Positions 50,169 to 61,478 of a stretch of DNA of 64,000 nucleotides are shown here, piece by piece. How positions within the stretch are numbered: the stretch's first letter is position 1; every line of letters starts with the position of its first letter. The stretch spans positions 62,001-126,000 of the forward strand of contig JANATF010000017.1 in NCBI GenBank assembly GCA_029449245.1, in the 5' to 3' direction. Source of the DNA: Mortierella alpina. Its lineage: Eukaryota > Mortierellomycota > Mortierellomycetes > Mortierellales > Mortierellaceae. The notes below the pieces were generated by a model. The model saw only the letters and a program-made list of their open reading frames with translations. It did not search any database and had not been told where the DNA came from. The position numbers were made by a program, and so were the translations under genes.

Positions 50169-51477
50169 ATGCAGCTCGCCTTTGGAGTGCTGCTGGTGGT
50201 CCTGCTCACAGAGCTGATCAACCTCATCGGCAAGACTCACTTTACAGCCATGGTACTTGCTCTCGCTGCTCGTTGGATCCTCCTCAACCCGACCTACGCC
50301 AACAATTTACATCAAAACAGTAGCTGATATCGATCCTCTCCGTTCCTTCTCTACCAGGCATACGATCTCTATCTGAAGATCGTCCACAAGGAAAGAGTCG
50401 CCAAGCAGAGGCAGCTCAAGAAGGAGATCCTCACTCTCAAGAACGACCTTGCGAGGACTTCGTCGCAGGTACGTCTCTGTTGCAAAACAGCACACGACGC
50501 AGATCAGGAAGGCTCTCTGCCAAACATCTCCCTTCCTTGTGGCTCTGTTGACTTTGTCTGACTTTCCCAGTGTCCCCTGGATGTATTTTTGCATATAGGA
50601 CGAGTTTGCAAAGTGGGCCAAGCTCAGGCGCAAGATGGACAGCAAGATTGTGGATCTGGAAAAACTGAGTAAATGGAATGGATGCTTTGGTCAGGAACTG
50701 ACCCAACTCATGCTCCGAGTTGCGATCGTCTGAGAACTAGATACTCATATCCACCGTTTCTTTTTTCTTTTTCATTTTTTGTTGGTATCGAATATTGCAG
50801 CAACGGATCTTCATGTTTCCAAGGCGTCGTTTGAGATCAAGTTCAAGTCTCTTCTCTGGTTCATCACCAACGGAATCCAGTTTTTAATGGTCGCTTGGTT
50901 CAGACGCTCGCCCGTCTTTTTTCTTCCCCAGGGCTGGTTTGGTCCAGCAGAGCGTATCCTGTCCCTGCCATTTGCGGAGCGAGGATCCGTCAGCATTGCG
51001 ATCTGGTTCTACTTTTGCCGCAAGTTTGTCCTTCTCTTGAGCTCCAACCTGGCAGAGTTCATCCCTGCCGTCAAGGCTCTCAAGGCAGAGCAGCCGGCCG
51101 ATGCTGCTGGCGGAAGCAACCCCTTCGCAGCCTTTGCCAATATGGCCAGCATGGCCAGCGCTAGCGGCTCAGCATCTCCAGGAGGCATGGGCATGGCAGG
51201 AAACCCATTTGCGGCAGCTATGGGAGGCATGGGCGGTGATTTCGGGGGCATGGGAGGCATGGGAGGCATGGAGGGCATGGACAACGCCGGCATGTTTGGA
51301 CCCGGAAGTCCATTTGCCGCCATGTTTGGGCAGACGCTTCACCCGGATATGATGGGCGGCTCACCAGCAACTCCATCGTCGCCTGCTGGAGGCAACTCGC
51401 CTTCGCCCTCACGATCATCCTCTGTTCGTGGCGCAGGAAACCTGGGTCGTGGCGAGGAAAGGAGGAGAAAAGTATAA
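50169..51477 (+). CDS. GET1: GET1/WRB-type tail-anchored protein insertion receptor with Met/Gly-rich tail
   Basis: Four exons: 50169..50252, 50358..50468, 50599..50668, 50801..51477; 313 aa. Get1 forms with Get2 the ER receptor that releases tail-anchored proteins from Get3. Visible parts: TM1 at the N-terminus (LAFGVLLVVLLTELINLIG); a cytosolic coiled coil (about 35-90, with the family signature DEFAKWAKLRRKMD); TM2 and TM3 (about 103-175: SLLWFITNGIQFLMVAWF and VSIAIWFYFCRKFVLLL). Known Get1 proteins end soon after TM3. Here a further 120 residues follow, rich in Gly, Met and Ala (NPFAAAMGGMGG type), ending in a basic tail. Its 3' end is convergent with the protease gene, 306 bases away. 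Confidence 0.9.
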
Positions 51478-51783
51478 TGGTCAAGCGCGTCGACTCGGGA
51501 ACCGCAAGGATGCATCGCACATACACATACAGGAACTACAATTGGGCCTCGGCCTCTTTCTATTAAAACATTGAGCAGCACTGGACGTTTGACGAGGAAG
51601 TTCATCTTTATGTCGTAGATGTTTGTTTTTGCAGTCCTGGTGGTGTCCATGGTCCGATTTCATGTACGACGCGCACCTCTCTTGCAGCTTCATATGAGCG
51701 GTTGCATCGGCAAATGAGAAGAGGATCGACTACTTGCTTGCAAGGATTTTTTTTTTGCCTTTGCCTTTGCCTTTGCCTTTGCA
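51478..51783. other. Convergent 3' spacer with hexamer repeat
   Basis: A 306-base spacer between GET1 and the protease. It contains about five TTTGCC hexamers at 51754-51783, ending directly at the protease stop codon. No gene. Confidence 0.6.
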
Positions 51784-53919
51784 TCATGTCTCTGGCTGGA
51801 CGGCCGGAGCGATGCCGACCTGGCGGTTTCTATGATCCAGGGTCACGTAATTGTTCATGAACCAGATATTGCCCAACACCCAGTCGTCCTCATCCGACTT
51901 GCTCGCCTGAATCCCCGAGTGACAAGTATTGAACAAGCCTCCAATCACGGCGACTCTCTCGCGAACGATATCGCGTCCCAAGATCCGGAACCGATGGTTA
52001 GTACCCGACCCTTCCTTCTTTATCATCATGAGCTCCGGATCTGCGCTTCCTTCATGTTGCTCTAAAGTCGCGCTGGTCGATTTCGCTATCTCATCGGCGG
52101 ATCGATGAATCGAAGTCGGTCCAAGCTCGATCCAGACAGCCGTCTCTTTTTCGACCAGATCACACGGGACCGTATACGTGTTGGTAAAGATGTTGTACCC
52201 AGTGTAAAGTCCAAAGAACGAGTGATGGATTGCCTGATGAACCTTTCGGGCGACGCGTGGCGGTAGGACGATGAGGTTGGTGGAGGTATCAAAGATCACA
52301 TTCGGGAGACTGGAGCCCGTGCCTTGACCATCGCGGGCAGGGATGCTCGTCACGGTCTGCTTGCGACGCGGCTGCTGCTGGCTTTTCGGATCTGGATCAG
52401 AGATGACGGGGTTGGTCACGACGGCAATGGATTGAACGGCTGTTGACCAGTAAGGGGACGCCTGCGGAAGGTCAAAGTACGACATCTCGCCAATATACCG
52501 CGCACGGTCCCGTCCGCCAAAGATCAGCTCCCCGCCTTCGTTGCCGACACCGAGCCATATGCCAACCTGGAGGCGAGGAAACAATCAACAAAAAGAGATC
52601 GTAAGAGAAAGGGAGAGAGAGCTTTGGGTTGTTTACCAAACAACCAGGATGAACAGAATCAGGAACGCGGCGAGGGGGTCGAATTTTGATCTTTTTTTAC
52701 CTCTGAGAGCATGGAGTGAGCATGGACAAGATTCTCGACCGGTGTCGCGTCCCCTAGACACGTTTGAAGAAGCATCTTGCTCTTCTCTGATGAGATTCAC
52801 GTCCAAAGAGTTATCCCAAACCCGAACAACAAACAGACACAGTAACAGTTTGGAGTATCGGACCGTACTCACCATGGAAGGTCAGGTCCCGCAGTCCCAA
52901 TCCAAACGACCCATCGATCCCGTTATCCTTGATGTTCATTAACGAGTCTGCCAGTCCAAGGACTTGAAGCTGCACCTCGAAGCCCCCTACTCTGACCAGA
53001 TCCGATACTAGCGTTCCGTTGACCTGTGCACCATCGCTGAACTGAACGGTCCAATTCAAATTTGGGGTCTGTTTAAACGTCGAGGAACGCTTTGGAGAAA
53101 AGAGGCGTCGCGTGGCGGCGGAGCAAGGTGTCTGAGCAGAGCAGTTGGCGTGCACGGCCGTGACCCACGTATCCGCAGATCCAATGTCGAACTCGAGATT
53201 GAAGTACTGGCTTGGACTGCCTATCCCCACCCGGCCAACAAACTACGACGCCCCGAGTATATACCATGTTGGACCGTGCGTTAGGAGATAAAAGTGTCAT
53301 TCATTCATTCAAACATCCTTCATTCATTCATTCAAACACCCTTCATTGAAGGGTCTGTCGAGCCGCAATGAGAGTTCTGGTCACAATGGAACGAGTTGTT
53401 GGGAGAATGCGGAAATAAAAGAGTGTCCCCTCTTGAAAGGATGAGTTTTTGCTTACTGCAGTCTCGGAGGGGTTGTATTCTATGGGGAAGCGAGCTGCGT
53501 CGATCTGTTGTGCGCGCCGTGAACTTGAATCAAAGTCGCCGCTGCCTATGCCGTCCTGGTCCTCGCCAGGCTGGCGGTCCTCGACTCTGGTTCTGGTGAG
53601 CGGGGAACCTTTTTTGCGACCGGCGTGATTTGAATATTTGACGAGGGTACGTGCATGCTGATGGCTCGTGCTCTCGTCCTTGTTGTGCGCGGTCGATCGT
53701 CGGATTCGCTTGATTGGGACCCTGTTGACAAAAGACTGTTGAGTTAAAGAGGCCAAAAAGACTGGACATATTCATGTAAAGGATACTTGGCCCTTGCCCT
53801 GTTCCCGGCTTTTGAAGGATGAACGCCGCCAGTGACAATTACCGGTGCAACTCTTCTGCTGTTGCTGTCAAGGACAGGGCGGTTGCGAAGGCAAAGCCCA
53901 GTAACAGCGTTGTCCTCAT
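51784..53919 (-). CDS. Secreted pepsin-like aspartic protease (family A1), divergent active site
   Basis: Five minus-strand exons in transcript order: 53843..53919, 53457..53721, 52873..53242, 52701..52753, 51784..52566; 515 aa. The N-terminus is a signal peptide (MRTTLLLGFAFATALSLTA), then a basic propeptide-like stretch with KR/RKK sites, then an A1 peptidase body. The first catalytic motif reads FDIGSADTWV where the family has D-T-G-[ST]-x-x-[LV]-W; the second reads IFDTSTNLIVLPP where D-T-G-[TS] is usual. Both aspartates are kept. The flap region reads VQFSDGAQVNG, with Phe where the conserved flap Tyr is expected. NGT and other sequons suit a secreted glycoprotein. The 53-base fourth exon is small but its phases fit. 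Reduced or altered activity is possible. Confidence 0.88.
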
Positions 53920-54217
53920 GGCAGACTTGTGTGTTCAAAAAAAAAAGTGCGGGAGTGAAGAAGGACATCCATCGCTGTCGCGTTTTCATCGAGAAAAGGT
54001 ACCAAAAAAAAAAAACGCATATCAGTGGGGATGCGAATGGCCCTCGAAAGCATTGATTCTCGCCAGCCCTTTTTTGTTGCTGCACATTCCACAGCTCATC
54101 CTGATCCACATCAATAAGCAGCGTCGTCCTTGGTGTATACTATAGTTTTTTTAATGCAAAGAGGGATGTATGTGCAAAGGGAATGAGGTGGGGAAGATAC
54201 GGCCATCTAGGACTTTC
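53920..54217. other. Short intergenic spacer
   Basis: Promoter side of the protease and 3' end of the DAHP synthase, both on the minus strand. A-runs at about 53938 and 54004. No gene. Confidence 0.6.
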
Positions 54218-56225
<2,008 letters not shown>

Positions 56226-56984
56226 GGCTGTGTGTGTGTGTGTATAAAGTCGCGAGGGGCGTCAAAGCAAAAGCGCAAGGGCGAAGAGTGAAAGTGTGGA
56301 GTGTGAGTAGTGATAGACAAGGAAGGAGAAGAAAGAAAATGCCGAGGCCGGACAGTGACCTTTTTATGGACCTCTCGGTGACCCACAATCGCCTTATGCA
56401 GACTGTGATTTGGAATGATTCATGGCAAAAAAAAAAATGTAGATAGTGCACTCTGTGCCTACAGGGAAATGAGTACAAGAGGAGCGCTCTACTTAGCCCC
56501 ACGGTACAATTCCCCCTTCTATCCCCCTACCAACGATGCATTCCCTCATAGCATAAGCAGCCCACGTTGACGCCAAGCAAAAAGGGCCGGTGCATGAGTA
56601 GCCCAGGCAGGCCGATAGCTCGACGGGATACATGATCCATAGGTGAGATGGCACGCTCTTGAGCTATTGGTGGAACACCACATCCCGCGGCGATGAGTGT
56701 TCTTTTAGACGCGATGAGCACGACAGTAGTGCGACCATACGAATGCATATCGGACAAAAAGAGAAAGCGGCGCCGACGACCTGGCATAGGCAAGCAAAAG
56801 AAAACAATCACCCATAGGAAATTGACAACTGCACACCAACCGCTCGCTCACCGTGCTACCGTTAGTCGGTGCTCTCTTAGGGCCATCAATAAATCTGCGC
56901 CGCAATCAACTTTAACGACAGTTCACACTTGTTCAATCAAGTTGTTTCCAAAATGCCAATGCGATGTGCTACGGCGCAAACTTC
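56226..56984. other. Intergenic region
   Basis: Promoter side of the DAHP synthase gene, with a (GT)n tract at about 56231-56243, and the 3' flank of the RING-CH gene. No gene supported. Confidence 0.55.
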
Positions 56985-59161
56985 CTACTGAACCTCCAAG
57001 ACCATCAACTCTGCTTTAGCCAGCACCCGTCGCGAGACCCTGTGGACGAACTGGTAGGTCATGTACACGGACTTGAACAATCCAAAGACCAAAACCACCA
57101 CCATCAACACGCCTCCGATCCCAGCTTCCCGCTGGCGCTCTCCTCGTGCACCTCTCCGTCGACCCCCTCCCAGTCCGAATCCACCAACCCTGAACACGCC
57201 CCCTCCGCCTCCCATCCAGATGGTGGAGAAGAGCAGCTGCATGAATCCAATAATGCTGACAAAGAAGGATCCAAACACCATATGCGTCTTGTCGATCCTG
57301 AAGACCGCCCGCAGACTGTCAGGTGTCTTGAACACATACATCTCCTTCCTCAGCTGCACAAGCTGATCCGCATCATAGTCATCACTACAAGAGCAGCGAG
57401 AACAGAATAGGTTGTTACGATCGTGTAAAAATTGAGAGAGAGAGAGTGATGTTGCGATGCCCGAGTGGCATTTGGGCAGTCAGCATATCGTAAAACCAAA
57501 CTTACATGTCAACAGGATATATAAAGTCATGAGGCTCATCCAGCGTCAGGTACAGCAAAAGCTTCATGGCGAACCCTGCTGCAAAGACGGCCGTTGCAAA
57601 GACCAAAACCGTCAGCACAAAGACTGTCAAGGGGTGGGCCAGGTAGCGAGCCAAACTCGTCCGACGGAAGGAGAATGAGTATTTGCAGGTGTCACACTTG
57701 TAATGGCTCTCGCGCTTAGGGCTCCGGGCTCTCCAAGCATTCAAGCTAGCAACACGTAAACACCACAATAGTCTCATTAGAAGTCATTCGCTGCTCCCTC
57801 AGGCGAAGGCAGTCAGATGAAAGATAGGGAAGATAGGAGGCTAGAAGAGTTGCTTACCATTCGACATGTACGTATTTCATCGACCCTTTGCACAGACATG
57901 GCGATATCAGTCGTCCGAGAGTGTCCTCCTCATCTGCCCCACCAAGACATATTCTGCACTGTCTCTCATCCACGGGTGGATCATGCACTGGGGCGGCATT
58001 GGCTGTGGCGGGCCTTGCGCGCGCGTGAAGTTCCGCATCCAGACCCAAGTTGAACGCTCCTGGCATAGTAGAGGTCGCAGAGGAGACGCCATAAAATGAT
58101 CTCTGGATGTCCTCGCGATCTGCATTTGCTGTGTGGGTAGCTCGGTGACGGATGCCTGTAGTCGAAGGCTGCCTTTCGTCGTCGCTGCTACTAGTAGCAT
58201 CCTCGACTGTTGTTCTGTACATGGCCCGTTTCAATGCGGGCACTGTTGAAAGGGAAGTCAAAGGTTCCGAAGCAGGGGATGACGCGTCCTGATGCAGAGT
58301 CGATGACGAGGTTGCGCCGATCGTGGATTGCTGGCTCTTCACAGAGCGCTCCTGTTCGCTGCTTGACTCTGCAGTCACGTCCGACGTGTTGGACCTGCCA
58401 GTCTTGTCAGCCTTGGCAAGAGGAACAGCAGTGATGCTGACTTCATCCTCTTCGTCCATACGATCCTTCTCGTCAGATGAGGCCGAGGAGGGCGTCTGGG
58501 CGCTGGACGACCGCGTAGACCCAGAATCAATGCCTGAAAAATCATCACCATGGTCGCTACCCACCTGCACAAAGTCAGAGAACGATGGGCTGGTGATGGT
58601 CGCAGCGTGCTGATAGTCCTGCTCCTGTGATGAATGGCCCTCGCTGGTTGCTGGGCTTGCTCCTTGCGTGCGGCTTCCAGTGGGGGTGAGTGGGTGAAAG
58701 CCGATGACGCTGGAGATCGAGTTCTTGCGGCTTTGCTCCGTGGAAGGATTCAACAAGGAGAACTCGGAATCGGAGGAGGACGAGGGGCTAGACGAGGATG
58801 GGGTCTGTTCGCGCCCCTGCTGCTCCAGACTGCGGATGTCCTCGGTTGAGACTGTGAGCGCAAAGGGGACTACAGGCTCGGTCGCGGTTTCTGTTGCACT
58901 GACGCTAGTGTCAGCAGCCGAGACCTGCTGTGTGGTTGGAAGCGGCACTGAGGGTACCTGGTGGTCGTCCTTGACTGGGCCTGCTAGACCGGCGTTGCGG
59001 AGCAGCGGGAGTGTCTGCGGCGGGCTGTCCATGTCGAGCCAATCTTCGTCAACCAGCTCGTCAAAGTCGTGGTCATGGGCCATGTCGTCCTGAGGATGTT
59101 GGGCGGTTGGTTTTGCAGACGCAGCTGCGGTGCTGCTGTCGGAAGAGGCGGTGGTGTCCAT
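56985..59161 (-). CDS. RING-CH (MARCH-type) membrane E3 ubiquitin ligase
   Basis: Three minus-strand exons in transcript order: 57858..59161, 57506..57745, 56985..57384; 647 aa. The first 400 residues are Ser/Thr/acidic and disordered. A complete C4HC3 RING-CH domain follows: Cys 402, 405, 422, 424, His 432, Cys 435, 452 and 455 (CRICL ... PCLCKGSMKYVHVEC ... CDTC). Cys 435 is formed across the first splice junction, which confirms it. C-terminal to it are three hydrophobic segments (HPLTVFVLTVLVFATAVFAA; FFVSIIGFMQLLFSTIW; LMVVVLVFGLFKSVYM) separated by a Gly-rich basic loop. RING-CH membrane ligases ubiquitinate membrane proteins in the ER or endosomal system; the substrate here is unknown. 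ATG 59161 (MDTTASS) was chosen over the in-frame ATG at 59428, whose extra 89 residues come from leader-like C/T-rich DNA. Confidence 0.9.
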
Positions 59162-59758
59162 AGTCCGCGTAGAGAGGAGGCTGGAAAACAGGAAGGTCAG
59201 GCCAAGAGAACGAGCAAACCGACGGGTCGGGCTTTGGACAGTGGGCTGTGAAGACTGCTTTTGGTGGCCAAGAGTCGAACTGATGGATGGCGCTGGATGA
59301 TGTGGGAGAGAATGGATGCAATGGATGCAAAGGGTGCTGTGAAGAAGAAGCAGAAGAGGAGGAAGGAGAAGAACAAGAAGGTGAGCAAAAGGCGACAAAG
59401 AAACGAGTAGGGGAATGAATGGAGTCAATGAACAAAGAGGGCGAAAAAGGCGGACGGGGCACTTTTCAAGAATTCACATCAGCGTATCGCAGCAACACGC
59501 CTTTTGTTGCACATGCACGCCACACTCCCTGTTCCCGCTGCATTCACACGGCCACACTCTGCAGCCGTATCTGATCCAAACAAAGATACCTTTGCACAAT
59601 GTCCCTAGGCATTCAGAGGATGATTGTGTATTATTGTACAGGTATGAACTGATGCAAGAGTGAAGGATGGTAATAAAAACAACAGGACAAAGAAAGACAA
59701 TGCTGAGAGAATGCGTTGCTCCCTGGCTCCTAGGCTAATTTCGCTTCCAGCAGGGAGT
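59162..59758. other. Intergenic region
   Basis: Upstream region of the RING-CH gene, purine-rich on the plus strand, and the 3' flank of RPF1. No gene beyond the possible longer start of the RING-CH gene. Confidence 0.55.
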
Positions 59759-61069
59759 TTACAAGAAGAAACGACGGCGACTCGTCTCCATCTCAGGCTT
59801 AAACATCCATTCGTGCTCTCCCTTGCGGTCGAACGTGCCCTTCTGCAACCACTTCAGCTTCAGCGTAAACCGTGGTCCAAGCTCCTGCAGATTCACGCGC
59901 TTCGCATTCTTGAACATGTAACTAAGTAGCAAGGCACGAAAAACATTAATGGATCTGTTGAAAACCAATACTGCGACGCACCCAATGCAACACGTAACAG
60001 ACAACAGTAGCATGCTTACCGATGTCTCCTGAAAAAGATAAAGTCGCGCTGGTTGTGCAGAGTGGCGACCTGTCGTCCTTGGAACTCGGGAACATGAGGG
60101 AACAGCGCAGTGAACATCCTGCCGATGGTATGACCCAAGCGGGTATTAAAGTTGTTCAGGATCAGCTCTGGCTTGTGTGACGAAGTACGACCATGTCCCT
60201 CAATATCCTTGCTCAGGGCAATCGAGCTCAGCTTGAAATGTGCGGTGGGTCCATCGGGCAAGTGGATCAAAGTAAGAGCGTCTATCAAAAGATGGTAAAC
60301 TGGGTCAGTCCATGAAAGAACACAAACCCCATGCTTCTGCAACATTCTAGACAAAGGACATAGTACACGTAATACGTACTCGGCTCCTTGCGATCCTCAT
60401 TGATGACCATAATGTCGGTAAAGTCCCTGTTCTTTGAAAACTCAATGATGTGTCTCATCTCAAACTGAGGTCTGCGCTTCACGAAATGGGTGTTGGGGAA
60501 GATGTCGACCAGCTCTGTGGCAAATTCATAGACAGACTATTGTGTACGACATACAGAAATGTAAGCAAGCGTCCAGCGACAGTCAAAAGCAAAAGAGTAG
60601 GCATCAGTGGCCTGTCCTTTGCGGGTAGGTGAAAGGTGCACTTACAGCGCTGGGTCCTTTGCTGGTGGTGATCAGAATCTTTGGTGCGACTCCGTTCTTA
60701 AAGTACTGTGCAAACTCGTCCGTTTCCTCGTCTGCAGCCACCTCGGCGTCCTCCTCAACAATGGTTTCATCAAACTCCCGAGTGTTTTCCAGTGTATTGG
60801 GGACGTTCTCTGCCAAGCGTTTCTACAGACGAGGGCAAAGTCAAGGTGCTGTTAGTCATCAGACAAATAAAGCCGAGTCCTGCAAGTACAATGCAATGCC
60901 ATGAGAGATGAGAGAATTCCTGTAGTACCTCTTTCTTCTCGGGATTAGACGACTCTTCCTTCTGGAGGGCAGTGCGACGGTCTCTCTTGTGCTTTGCCTT
61001 GGCATTCTTCTGCTTCTGGTACAGCTCCTCTCTCTTGAGCTTGTTCTTGATGGTGTTGATCTCGACCAT
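59759..61069 (-). CDS. RPF1: Ribosome production factor 1 (Brix domain)
   Basis: Five minus-strand exons in transcript order: 60929..61069, 60646..60822, 60380..60536, 60020..60281, 59759..59921; 299 aa. Rpf1 acts in the nucleolus in 60S subunit assembly and 27S pre-rRNA processing. A basic N-terminal helix ([20 protein letters not shown]) is followed by an acidic stretch and the Brix domain ([75 protein letters not shown]). The sigma70-like end ([20 protein letters not shown] ... TSRRRFFL) separates it from Imp4, Rpf2 and Brx1. Shorter than animal RPF1 at the N-terminus. Divergent from SMC1. Confidence 0.95.
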
Positions 61070-61478
61070 GGTGTGTGCGCTGTGCCGTGGATGAGAAGGG
61101 GGTGTAGATGGGTTGATGCAGTTCCAAGCAAAGGAAGACGAAAAAAAAGAAAAAAAAACGAGAGGGAGAGAGGGTAAACAAGTGGCAAGTCACACTTCAA
61201 GTCCAAGCCATCGTCGGGCTTGCCACCACTTTGACTTTTTTTTAATTAAAAAACGCGAGGCCAGGCAGCCAGTCAAACAAACAAAAACGCGTCCTTCTGT
61301 TTGTGGTTCGCCTCTCTTCTCCGCTCCTCACCTTTTCCCTTCCCCTTCCGCCTCTCTCTTCTCTCTCTTTCTTTCTCCCGGTCCTCCTCCTTGCTCTCGC
61401 GTACGACACCGAACAGCGCTTGCCTCAACTGCGACCCCACTTCTTCCAACGACATCTCCCATCGTCAGCACGGGCAGC
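61070..61478. promoter_or_regulatory. Divergent promoter region RPF1/SMC1
   Basis: A 409-base spacer between outward-facing start codons, with A- and T-runs near 61140 and 61240 and a strongly C/T-rich SMC1 leader (61310-61400). No clear TATA box. Confidence 0.5.

Noticed and set aside
59162-59428. N-terminal extension of the RING-CH protein to ATG 59428
   Set aside because: The extra hydrophobic Leu/His/Ser-rich stretch comes from C/T-rich leader and is not needed for the membrane topology; a weak possibility of a signal peptide remains.
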